Source: Lactifluus volemus (taxonomy: Eukaryota > Basidiomycota > Agaricomycetes > Russulales > Russulaceae). Taken from it: a DNA stretch of 27,960 nucleotides. Under the pieces are notes generated by a model that ran no database searches, had not been told where the DNA came from, and worked only from the letters and a program-made list of their open reading frames with translations. Both the position numbers and the translations under genes were made by a program. The stretch covers positions 1-27,960 of the forward strand of contig WTXI01000419.1 of the NCBI GenBank assembly GCA_022376515.1, read 5' to 3'. This document shows, piece by piece, positions 10,530 to 21,080 of the stretch (the stretch's first letter is position 1; every line of letters begins with the position of its first letter).

Positions 10530-13342
10530 TCACACTCGCAACAGTGTATTGCGCGCCTCTTCCCCAGCTCGTCGTGTCATGCCAGTACCAGGGGTACCTT
10601 TTCCAGTCATAGGTGTCCCCGCGGTCTTCGCACTATTCGCCGCGGCAGTTGCGCGCAAAAGGTTAGCCCCACTCGTCCGTTTCACGCGCGTTACAGTCGT
10701 TCCCGTCACCATTGGCTTCGAGCCACCCATTCTCTCTCGTTCGACGCGGCGCAGAAATGGGCTCGGTAAGTTCTCCTCATCGTGTATGTCGTACACCGGC
10801 GCTGCCGGTGTCACACCGGACGCATCAGCAGAGGTAACGGTTCGGTTATTGCTGCCCGAGTTGGATGATGATGATGACGACGATGACGACGACGACGAAG
10901 ATGATGAACAAGTCGTTATCGTTGGGTCCTCTAGCTGCTCTACGTTATGTGCTGCCACAGCCTCGACTCGTCTCAAATTCGATCGGGAGGACACGGATGG
11001 ACGCCGGAGACGGGTGGGTGGTGCCGGAGCCACACGCGTAGGCACAGGCACAGCAGCAGCCTTTTGTGACTGCGATGAGCTGACAGACTTGCGCTTCGAG
11101 GGGGACCTCGGTGCCGAATCAGCACGGCTCAACGTCGGCGCGGGTGCAGCAGAGGCCTGAGCCCGGGAAGTTACGGCGTCAGCCTTGCGCTTCGACGGCG
11201 ACCTCGGGATTGATCGCTTTTTCTCCCCTTCGCCGCCGCTCTCTTCCTCGTCCAGCTTGTCGAAATCGAATATCTTCGCAAAGCCGAGATTGCCGCCCAC
11301 CTGGGGCGAGTCGACGAGAAGTTCTACGAGCTTGTTAGGCGTCGGCGTTTCGAGGGGTTCACCGGTCGCAGTGAGGATGACACCCTTCATGGCAGATGCA
11401 ACGGGGAACGTTGGAGGGGCCATGCGATCAATCGGTGTCTGGACAACCCGTCGAATTGGACGCGTCGGAGAGGTCATATTGGAACGCGGCGTCCCCTGTG
11501 GGTCCCTGGCCAGCTGCGCCAGTGGCGCAAGAATGTTCTTCACCTCTTCTAGAGGCGTCTTTTCTTTTTTCTGTCCTGTTAAGGACGTCAGCATCTCGAC
11601 CCGTGGACATCAACGAACCGTACCTTTCTGTTGGCTCTCTTCAATGGCGCGAACCTTTTCTTCCAAGTCATGTTGAAGCTTCTCCTGCTCTATACGCCAG
11701 CGCTCCTCTAACTCTGCCTGACATGCTGCGCGCACTGATGCTTCACGTGCTTGCCATGCTTCAACTAGCTCTGCCTCACGCATACGAACAGCCTCCATAA
11801 TCTCCTCTTCCCGTCTTTGGATGCGTGACCCAGCCACTTTCTCGTACTCGAGCACTGCGCTTCGTAGTTCTTCCTCGCGTCTGGCGACCGCCTGATGCAC
11901 TTGAGTTACGACCGAGGCTGCTAGTTCTTTGAGCTGCGCCTGAAGCGCTGCAATCTCGTCATCTTTCTGTGAGATAATGGCGTTTTGTGCTGCCGCATGC
12001 ACAGTTAGGGCAGACTCGCGTGCCACAAGCTCTTGCTCGCGAAGGACGAGAGCTGATTTGTGTGCTTTCACCATGTCCAGTCTACCAAATGTCAATGGCC
12101 TTTCTACAGGACATCCTTCAAGCACTCACTTTGTTTGAGTCTCGAAAATTTTGTATGCGAATTCAACTCTTTCATGCTGAAGTAATTGGGCTGCTGACGG
12201 TCTCATCGAGGGCTGTTCGAGCTTCGATTATTGTTGGAGGTATATGCGTGAATTGCTTACGTTGAGGTTTAGCATTGCCTTTATCACACCTGAGAGCGCT
12301 TGACTATATCCCCGAGGTAATGGGGGAATACGACCATTACTACCACAAAATTGAGTATCCCAACTGCAACGAACACGTTGAAACTACATACCGTACTGCC
12401 ATGCTGAGCTCAGATTGCGTCTTGGCTTCGTGAAAAGGTGGCTTATGTGCGCATAACTCATAGATAAGGCATCCCAACGACCAAATATCGGATTTTGAAT
12501 CGTATGCCTTCTCTTGCATTAACTCTGGTGACATGTAATACGGTGTCTACACCGTTATTGGTTAGCGCGATAACCAGGTTGTACGAGGAGCTACGTACGC
12601 CGACATATGTATTTGCAAGGCTTGCTTGTGTAAGTACCTTGGATAAGCCGAAATCTCCTAGTTTAACCGAGTTGTTCTCGTCGAGGAATACTATAAGATA
12701 GCATACGTAACGATGGAACCAGACAATGTCAGGTTGAATGAACGTACCGTTGTCCGGTTTTAAGTCTCTGTGTAGAATTTGGGCTCTTCGCTCCTGGCCC
12801 TCGACGTCAGCAACCGACGAGGCAGACCGCGAATTGCCATTTGGGTGATGGCAATAATGCAGTGCTAGGAGGATCTGCATAAAGTAGTGCCAGATGGTTT
12901 CTTCCGGAATTAGTCGGCTATGCTTCTGAGCTTGCTTGATGACGGATGACAAGTCACCGCCTCCGCAGTACTCCATGAGGATGTACAGCATACCAGCGTC
13001 GCGGTCGACGTAGCGGTCATGATACCGCACAATGTGTGCGTGGTCAAGGTCCTTCAGGATGTTTCTAAAAGTCTGTCAGGGAACCTGTTTCTACAGCCCG
13101 GATGATGCAAACGAACACTTCCGCGACGACTTGCTTACGATCGCGTTCGTTCATACGCTCGAAATCAATCTCTTTGCGAGCCAAGATCTATGATGCGTTC
13201 AAGTATTGTTGAAACTTCTATCTAAAGGAGTACTCACGGCCCCATCTTGCTTCCGTCTGACTTTTCGAATGATTCCAAATGATCCATTGCCAATCACGTC
13301 CAGTGGCTCGTATTGATCCAGGAATGAAAGTGTGATAGACAT
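10530..13342 (-). CDS. nimA: NIMA-family (NEK) serine/threonine protein kinase
   Basis: NIMA kinases promote entry into mitosis and act at the spindle pole and nucleus. Nine exons fit: 13342-13238, 13187-13117, 13064-12748, 12690-12599, 12546-12392, 12339-12261, 12212-12130, 12081-11624 and 11575-10530. All junctions are in frame, giving 801 aa. The N-terminal kinase domain (about 11-290) has the Gly-rich loop IGNGSFG (17-23), catalytic Lys40 in [13 protein letters not shown] (157-164), DFG (177-179) and GTPYYMSPE (195-203), with MEYCGGGDL typical of this family. An almost uninterrupted coiled coil follows (exon 8, about residues 302-453), rich in REEE/EEL motifs and suited to dimerisation. 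The C-terminal tail is basic and disordered, with two SPSKRK motifs, proline-directed phosphorylation sites and a Ser tract, as expected for a tail controlling localisation and turnover. All catalytic residues are present. No other NEK gene lies in the window. Confidence 0.93.
10864..10908 (-). repeat. Trinucleotide repeat encoding a Ser tract in the NIMA kinase
   Basis: An interrupted GAT/GAC/GAA array on the plus strand reads as about 15 consecutive Ser codons in the kinase tail on the minus strand. Such tracts vary in length between strains. It also creates a misleading Asp run in an antisense open frame. Confidence 0.85.
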
Positions 13343-14637
13343 CGGTTTTACTTGAGAGAGGAGGTCTCCTGTGGGTTACAAGTTCTAACGAGGCCACGTC
13401 GACTGAACTGTTTCAGCGATCAAGTTTCCTCCGCGACGGGCTTGAATGAAATCACCTGATCGTGTTCAACTTGCACGTGGTCTCCTCACGCTCTCGTGAA
13501 CCATGCACACAGCCTTGGAGTTCGCTGACACTGACGATGTGAGGTGAATAGTTGCTTCGAAAACTTCTCCGTGTTCCGTCTCCCGTTTGCAACTTACGTA
13601 CATCATCACTCAGGATTCTCCCGCTTTCCACTACTTTGGTGTTGACCCCACTTTATTTGACTCACGTGGAATCAAGCCTATACTGCATCAATTTCACTCC
13701 CTAGTCACCCCGTGATTTCCATTGCCATTTAACCGTGTGAAATTAAAGCGCGTAGTAAATGTCCGAGTCATTGTAGGGTTTTACTGAATTGCTGTACGGT
13801 AGTGATAGCCACCGATGGGTACACAATAGAGCTGTCAGGCAGCTGCCCGCCACTTTGGATAATTGGAACGGAGCCCTCCAGTTTCGTGAGTGACCCGCCG
13901 CCTGATTTGGTTTCATTCTTGTTCTTCCCATCCTTATAGTTCCGCGGTTGCTACTACACCCGATGTCAGATTATGGTGCCTGGTCTGCCCTGCGTGCTGC
14001 TCGTCAAATATGTACGGTGGCGGGAGCCAACGAGTCAGTCACCAACCTACAGTTGTCGAGTGCACTGTACCACATGACAGGCCTGATGATGTGCAAGCAA
14101 ATTCCCTTCACATCGAGTCTTAGTCGGCAGCCGTGTTGCAGTTGAGATCAGTTACTGATAAGGTGACAAGGTCAGTGATCCACAACACCCTTGCCTTCCT
14201 TGTTGCCTTCCATCACAGGCGGCCGACTTGAGCTAAGCTCGATGTGTCAGTAGCTAACAAAATAGCTGTGCGCTGTGATAAACAAGGTGATAAAGTCCCG
14301 CTTGTCGCCGAGACTCGGATTCCGCCACTCTGGCGAGATCAACAACTTGAAGCCCGGAGTGATAGCGTACGAGACGCGGCATTGCGAGATCTGGATTACG
14401 ATCGAAGCAGTTCGGAGCGAAAGTTCAGAACATTGATTGATGGTTTCAAACCACCACGTATCGCGATGGGCTTCGTTGCTGACATAACGATGGTGACGTA
14501 CATGCATATGCTTATGCGCGCTCTTCGTGACTAAGACTGGGAATCCTGTTAGACAAGCTATTATACACATGATCTATAACTGGCGTCGTTCTAGGTTTGT
14601 TCCACAAAGTGGCCAAATCAAAGTATTAAATATGCAG
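13343..14637. other. Intergenic region between the NIMA kinase and Zn2Cys6 genes
   Basis: About 1.3 kb with no gene that I recognise. The side near 13343 must carry the leader and promoter of the minus-strand kinase; CACGTG occurs around 13475. The side near 14637 holds the 3' end of the Zn2Cys6 gene. Short open frames at 13890-14145 and 14244-14570 have no recognisable features. Confidence 0.5.
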
Positions 14638-16873
14638 TCACGGTATACACAGAAATGGGGATTTGATTGAAGGTGCTACAACAACTCGAAACGTGTCAGT
14701 GATCGTCAAATTCCTGCCCTTTCCTGCTGGAGGCGCCCCAAATGGAAGTCTATCAACAATAAGCCCATGAGAGATGCAATACAGGTCAGCGAGAGACCTA
14801 CTCATCAAAGCGCAGTTCGATGCATGCGCCGCCATCACGCACTGCATCTGCTCCAGGGCACTACGGAGCTCAGCATCACGGTGTTGAGGTGATGGGGCCG
14901 GTTCTGCGTGGAAAGATCGGAGGGCTACAATCTCGTTGATTATAACACGGCAACCAGCAGACCACAAGAACTGCTAGCACATCGCACATGAGACAGTAAA
15001 AAAAACGGGCAGAAACTTACACCAAGTATTGCATTCGTATAGACAGACTCTTGCGCATGGGCAGCTTGATTGGCCCGCACCATGGCCATGGCAGCAGACA
15101 AGCATTTGGCTCGGGAAGCCGTATTCTGGGAAGAGAATGTAGCGTGCAGCTGGATGGTGGCACCGTTCGACAGACAGTACGCGAGGTGCACGAGCGATAC
15201 GTTGTGGCTGGGCACGCGATCTACGGGGGTGAGTTGCGATTTAAACTCATCGATGCGCTGATCTATCGCAACAAAGTCCGAGTAGAATGTCCCAACGTTT
15301 AGGATTTCTTCAAGTTTTGAGCTATCAGTTGGTAGTACCAAGCTCAAGTTCATGAACACCGCACCCGGTCTCCAAGTTGCCGCTAGGCGAGCTGCACGTT
15401 CGAAGAGCGCGGCGGCTTTGCTAAGTTGGGTAAGAGGGTTATGGTTTTCCCAAGGCCACCCATTGTTCATGCCACTGAAGAAGCTACGTACGGTCCCGCT
15501 CGTACGCAAGTTTGGAAGTATCTGACCCTGAACAAAGGCAGGGAATGAACGACAAAGCTAGTGCACAGACGCAAAAAAAAAGGGTACGCACACGCTCATA
15601 CGTCTCCATCTCCAATGGCCATGGTGTGTCGATTTGCATTCCAGGTGCATCCATATCCGAGATGACCAAGGGGGGACCAAACGCAACCGCCAAGCAACGA
15701 TCCATAAGAAAGACAGCCCAGAACGCATTGATGCGCTCCCCCTCCTCGATCTGATCCTGCGGCTCCGGTAAGGTGAGATCGATTTGATCCACGAAACTCG
15801 TGAAGGCCGGCATGGGCTGTGCCGTTCGGATCTTGTGTAAACCGCACGCGACAGCGAGAGATGAGGCAGAATAAGCCTCATGGCGCCCGGCAAGGAACTG
15901 GCCGATGCGAAAGTAGTAAACGATGAGGAGGATTTTTGCCTGGATTATTTGCAGAATTTGATGAGATGGCGTGGCAGGAATCGCGTTCCCAAGTTGGGTG
16001 GCAACCCGAGATGCAAGGATAGACTCGCTCCGGAGAAGTTCCTTGTCCTTCTTGAGAAGGACTCCCCACAGGTAGGTTACATTGATGAGAGCCGGAATAG
16101 GGCGACTAGGGTTGCCTGGAGGTAGAGATAAGGCATGCTGGAAGCGAGTGTGGTGAAGGAAGAAATGCAGAGCGGGAGCGTATTGGAAGAATGCATCAAG
16201 GCTGCCATTGGCCGCAATAGGTTAGCGTGAAGACGTCAACCGTCTCACAGCGTCACTCACAGCTCTCGTGAAACATGAGGACTCAGCGTGGCCAGATCTA
16301 ATTGGCTTGAATATCGATCTAACAAACGAGTCAAATATATTTATATTACCTATTTCAGGGTTTGACGAGGTGCGGGACCCGTGTGAGAACTCAGCCTGAG
16401 ACTGTACCACAGGCAAGGATGGCTGCCCGGGAACGGGAAAAGACTGTTGAGTCTGGTAAAAAGTCGAGTGAGGATCGTGAAGCATCACAGACGCGGGAGC
16501 ACTGTCGGGGTGCTCAAGTTCGTATATACGAGATTCGAGTTGTGTGATGGTCTCCTCGAGCATTTGGGTACGTGTTCGATTTTGGCCGTCCGTATATTCG
16601 CAATCGTCGGGGCGATTGGCGCGGCTGCATGGGCCACATACTGGGCGAATGCCATCGCATTTCTAAGGCAGCACCAGGACAATGTCAAAAAGATTGCAAC
16701 AAGACACTCAGGGGAAAAAAATGACCATTTTGCGACGCCTGCATGAAGACCGTGGTGAGAAGCACGTCACATCAACATGCATCAGATCGCGCGGCGCACC
16801 TGCAGTCCAGACATGCCTTACCACGTTGAAGTGTGCTGGAGGAACCTGAACGTGAAGATGTAGGAGATTCCAT
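14638..16873 (-). CDS. Zn(II)2Cys6 fungal-specific transcription factor
   Basis: A DNA-binding regulator of the Gal4 class; its target pathway cannot be told. Exons: 16873-16800, 16738-16726, 16662-16261, about 16201-15592, 15527-15021 and 14973-14638, about 646 aa. The zinc cluster is assembled only after splicing: C21-x2-C24-x6-C31-x6-C38-x2-C41-x8-C50, reading ACLDCRRRKMKCDG then CGPCSR then DDCEYTDG. A short coiled coil follows directly (MLEETITQLESRIYELE), the usual dimerisation element. The middle and C-terminal part matches the fungal-specific regulatory domain, with INAFWAVFLMDRCLAVAFGPP as its clearest motif. The second exon is only 13 nt. The junction between exons 3 and 4 is not settled. 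The strong donor GTGAGT at 16260 is phase 0, but the acceptor that keeps the conserved downstream frame (..GGCAG before 16201) needs phase 2. A later phase-0 acceptor (TTCCAG before CATGCC) would remove about 21 residues. Confidence 0.88.
16726..16738 (-). other. 13-nt microexon inside the zinc-cluster coding region
   Basis: The bases GCGTCGCAAAATG are flanked by introns of 61 nt (16739-16799, GTGCGC..CATGCAG) and 63 nt (16663-16725, GTCATT..GCCTTAG). With the preceding AG they encode RRRKM. Including this exon is the only way I found to restore the Cys spacing and the basic stretch of the zinc cluster. Confidence 0.85.
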
Positions 16874-19800
16874 GTAGAATTTGTAGGGTGAAGATAGAGA
16901 AATGCACTTGAACCAAGATGGCTCCCATACTTATATATCTTGCGAGGCTAGAGACTGAACTTGAAACAGCCACAGCCCAATGCGCTGATGCCAGCCAGAC
17001 GGCTAGAAGAGAGACCTGGGGTTACGTTCAGGAGATGAGAGGAGTGCCATTTGATTTGATTTTCTCCTCTCCCGGCGGACTTGATGCGTCACGACGGGAA
17101 CCTTCATCGAGGGGTCGATCTCGGAGGCGGAACCTGGCAAAACATCCACTTTTGCATTAACACCGGAGAGTAGCTGTACAACCGAACCCGGCTATTTCCT
17201 CCATACACGGTGAAACAATGACACGAGGAAAAAATCACGAGAGGCCTCGATATACCACGTACTAGCATGACAACATGCTCTACCCAGTTCGATAAACGAC
17301 CGCTGTCCGGTGAAAACTGCGACTGGGCTTCAAGGGTGCCTGGGGTCCCGGCATTTAGGCTCTTCTCATCCTGCCCGTAGATGGCCGAGCCCACACGGTT
17401 CTAAATCAGGAAATTGAATAAAATAAAAGTAAGCTCGTGAACCATATTACAGAGTACCGTTTCTTTGCAATCGTCGGGCAATACGATGACGATCTATGCA
17501 TTACGTGTCCTGCTTCCAGTGACATGTCAGCTCGTGGGAACCTCGAATGCTAGTAATCAATTGGTTTGGTATCGGTGGACAGGTGGGGACAAAGCCTTGA
17601 AAAAAGCAGACAGTACAGTACAGTAAAGGATGTTTCAAGCTAAAGAGGGCGTAGCAGGTACAATGATCCAGGCAAAAGTTGTCATCTCAAAATTGAGTAA
17701 CCGATTGAAACCGGCCCCCCGGGGTACACGCACACGTAGCCTCCGCCGACCTATCGGTTGTGTCCCTACAATCTAGCTACCATCGAGACTTGTGCAGAAT
17801 TCCCAAGGTACACATATCCTACTGCATACTCAGCAACCATACACAATGAAAGTTACTACATTTTTGTACCGCTTCAAGGAACTAACAGTTTCGATAGTGG
17901 AAACCCTCGAGTAATTTGGGTGGAACGTGCCAGTGCCAGCGCCCTGGTCTATTGTAATCCTTAAAAAGGGTTCCGATACAAAACAAAAGGTGGGCAGAGG
18001 GTAACGAAAATTAAACACACACTTGACAGGAACGTGGAGGAACCTTTCCCGCTCCACCCTGTGCGCTGAACGATCGCAGTTGAAAGTCTTGCGGACTTGA
18101 GTAGTTGCGGCACGTGTTCAGTTTACCCATCCGACACCGCCTATTAGTCAGACATGATTGCGAGTTGGGCGGCTCTGGGTGCCCCTCCCTTCCGAAGCAG
18201 AGCTCAAAGCAGTTTGACATATAAATTGTTTGCTGCGCATTCATACGTTCTTGAAGTGTGCACAGGATTCACAATCGAAAGTTTGCAAAGACATTAGAAT
18301 TGAATCATGTCGACCCACAACAAACCGTGAGTCCTCGGCGGCGCCTATTAGTTGGCGCAACACTATTCCGTCGCTCTGCTACACATCATACGCGTTTCCC
18401 CATGTCCGCGGCACCGCGGCATAGGGTATTCGTCAGCGCGAGCGCAATTTCACTACGGCCGCGACACAGGAGTGAGGATAGATGGTCCGGTGAGTTGTAC
18501 AGCATGTGCCTTGGGGTTGTCTAAACAGTCTGTATGTTTGTTTCAGGTGCACTACGGAATAAGAAGCACGGCGTACTAGACTTGGTAAATCTGGCCGGGA
18601 GGAAGCAAGCTGGCGGGACATCCGACGGAACGATAAGCTGAAAAACTGTTGTACGTATGCCCGGTGCTCCTGGATGTCCGGAAAGACGGGCGAGGGTGGG
18701 ATTGCAATGTACGGTAGGCGATAGGATATCTAGAAAGCGACGAGTCAGAGTCACAAACCCTCGAAAATTTTCACCTTCTCTGGTAAGGGACTTTGACGTG
18801 GAGCTGAAGGGTACCTAATAGCCGTAGGGGGGAAACGAGAACGGTTCTAGAATGGAACCTCTAAACCATGAGTTGCGGAGTTGCGATAGAAAAATTTGGC
18901 CACGGTGATAATGCTATAGGATAAAATAACTGGGAAGCGTGCTCACCGCAAGGGGGAATACGGTGCAGAAGATGCGAACGTTTACCCATCAGAAGTCTGA
19001 AGGGGGTTGTAGAATTTCCAAGGTACCAGGGGCCTTCGGGACTGGTACAGAAAAGAAGCAAGCCTTGAAAAAAAAAAAAAAATTCAATGCAGCGCACAGT
19101 AGGGGGAGGGGGGGAGGGGGGGGAAAGGCCAACAGGAAGCAGCAAGATACGGGGTAGGGATGTTCTGATCGGCGAACCACGGCGGTTTCCACAAGCCTGG
19201 GCGTATTCACCCAGGCTATTCTGTAACAGGACAACGTTTTTTGTGCTTTGGGTAACCTTTGGAGATGGGGTCTATGCCGTGAGTGGAATAGCACAAAAAC
19301 TGGCCTACATGAGAACGTGTGTTGAGCATGTTGGTCAGTTCAAGTCTCTTACGACAATCTCAATACAACCACTTTGATGGATGAGCGTTCCATTACAGAG
19401 AACCACATTCAAACCAACACATGTAAGGCACAAGGAAAGAGGGGTCCTGGGTAGTTAGCCAATTGTGCTTAATCGAATGATCGGCCATGAACGGTCTCGA
19501 TACGATCTTTAGGAACTTTCCTGCATGCTGGAGTCGCAAGGGGACCGGCAGACAATTAAATTTAACCGTTCATGGTGCTAGTCGTTCAAAATGGAGAACA
19601 CCGTTCACGAATACCTCCCAGAATATCAACCATAAACGCTTGATCAATGGGGCAAAAAGATGACGGCGCTCACGATCGAGAGGGTCATAAGAAATTTCCG
19701 TCGAGTTACGCCAGTTTTGGTTCAGCAATCGATACGTAGCTTCCCCACGACAAAGAGCCAATATAGTGCATCCCATCGTTCAAGTGACTCAGGAGTGATT

Positions 19801-20002
19801 CAGTTGTAATCAGAGTCTACTGTGTCAGCTACCAATCACACAACAGCGGAGCGGAATGAACACGAAAAAGTGACACTTGACGTTATTACACTGATTGGTA
19901 CATTCCGTGGTATCACTACGATGACAGTTTCCAAATTCTAAGGGAGGCTAAGTTAAAAGCACTCTTGACAACAATTTGCGAAAACACTACCTCAATTCCT
20001 AA
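16874..20002. other. Long region without a recognised gene
   Basis: These 3.1 kb lie between the 5' end of the Zn2Cys6 gene and the 3' end of thymidylate synthase. All open frames on both strands are under about 105 codons, and none shows a domain or a convincing chain of exons. The first part should hold the Zn2Cys6 promoter and the last part the 3' end of thymidylate synthase. Landmarks are an A tract (about 19068-19081), a G-rich run (19102-19123) and a short inverted repeat (19485-19495 with 19564-19574). A non-coding RNA or a rapidly evolving small-protein gene cannot be excluded. Confidence 0.45.
19102..19123 (+). repeat. G-rich tract with G-quadruplex potential
   Basis: Runs of 5, 7 and 8 G residues are separated by single A residues. 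The longer runs can each supply two G triplets, so an intramolecular quadruplex is possible. It lies in non-coding DNA next to a 14-base A tract. Confidence 0.7.
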
Positions 20003-20979
20003 CTACACGCTCATTTTCATTGCAATGACCGGATGGGGATCATAGCCTTCTATGATGAAGTCCTCGTACGTGAAATCCTCGATGTCAGTGATATTACGTG
20101 ACCAGCGCAGAGTAGGGAAAGGACGCGGCTGACGAGCGAGTTGTATATTGAGTGCGTCGATATGGTCCCGGTAAACGTGAGCATCCCCGAGTTGAATGAT
20201 CAACTCGTGAGGCTCTGTGTCGGTCACCCGCGCGATCATGTGCGTGAGCAGCGCGTATGATGCAATATTAAATGGAATTCCGAGTCCCAGGTCTGCGGAG
20301 CGCTGATACATGAGGCAGGATAAACGCCGCGCTGCGGTTGGCGTGTCCTGGGGAGGCAAGTGGACATAGAATTGGCACATCATGTGACAAGGGGGTAAAG
20401 CCATAAGTGGGATATCTGCGGAGAAATAATTGGCATATAGTACACAATAAATTATGTCTAGGACAAACCTGCGGGGTTCCAAGCACTCATGATAATACGA
20501 CGGTCGGTTGGATTTTCCTTGATTTTTTGAATCACTTCACGCAGTTGGTCGACGCCTTTATCGGAGTAGTCCGTGTCTGCATCTACATAGTCTGCTCCAA
20601 AATGTCTCCATTGGAAGCCATAAACGGGGCCTAGATCTCCAGCGCGACGATGTCCCAACCCTCGCTTCTCGAGAAATTCCTTGGAACCGTTCCCGTCCCA
20701 AATCTTAACGCCCTTTGTGGAAAGTATGGTTGAGTCCGTCTGCCCTCTGACAAACCAGAGAAGCTCCTCTATTATTCCTCGAAGAAACGTCCGCTTTGTC
20801 GTGAGGAGGGGGAGAGTTGAATTTGCCAAAGAAAAACGGAGTGATGGGGGTGCAAACAGGGAGATAGTGCCCGTGCCCGTGCGATCTGGACGCAATTCCC
20901 CGGTATCAAGAACGGTTCTGATAAGGTTAAGATACTGCAGCTCGTCATGGGGTTTCACGGGAATCGATGAGCCAGACAT
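20003..20979 (-). CDS. CDC21: Thymidylate synthase
   Basis: It methylates dUMP to dTMP with methylene-tetrahydrofolate, the only de novo source of thymidylate. Two exons (20979-20469 and 20415-20003) are joined across a 53-nt intron (20416-20468, GTTTGT..CCGCAG, phase 1), giving 307 aa, close to the usual length for fungal enzymes. Family signatures are present in order: [13 protein letters not shown] near the N-terminus, [35 protein letters not shown], the [11 protein letters not shown] motif, and the catalytic Cys180 in [31 protein letters not shown] and [13 protein letters not shown] follow, and the C-terminus ends in AMKMSV, matching the conserved closing tail. The intron splits the codon directly after AWNPAG. 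The start codon lies 101 bp from that of the divergent desaturase, and an ACGCGT cell-cycle box lies between them. Confidence 0.96.
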
Positions 20980-21080
20980 TGTAGAATCCGTTGGAAGAAG
21001 GCGTGAATGGACTCACGCGTCGGACGCGACCGTTACATAATACTTGGCCTTGGCTTGTCAGGCCACCACTTGGAGCCGTA
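20980..21080. promoter_or_regulatory. Shared divergent promoter with a MluI cell-cycle box
   Basis: Only 101 bp separate the start codons of thymidylate synthase (minus) and the delta-4 desaturase (plus). The gap contains ACGCGT at 21015-21020 and a related GACGCGAC at 21022-21029. In yeasts ACGCGT (MCB) is bound by MBF (Mbp1/Swi6 or its Cdc10-containing counterpart) and drives G1/S expression of DNA-synthesis genes, including thymidylate synthase. Its use here is inferred from sequence and position. Confidence 0.7.

Noticed and set aside
10255..11160. 301-codon plus-strand open frame with a run of Asp
   Set aside because: It is antisense to the last exon of the NIMA kinase. The Asp run is the reverse reading of the Ser tract, and the protein shows no domain.
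13890..14570. Several short open frames between the kinase and Zn2Cys6 genes
   Set aside because: All are under 110 codons with no domain, and no splice combination gives a longer sensible protein.
16918..17160. 80-codon plus-strand frame starting MAPILIYLARLETELE
   Set aside because: The start is slightly helix-like, but the rest is low complexity and it overlaps the probable promoter of the Zn2Cys6 gene. The evidence is too weak to call it a gene.
19485..19574. 11-bp inverted repeat CCATGAACGGT/ACCGTTCATGG
   Set aside because: About one such pair at this spacing is expected by chance in 28 kb. No terminal motif or target duplication supports a mobile element.
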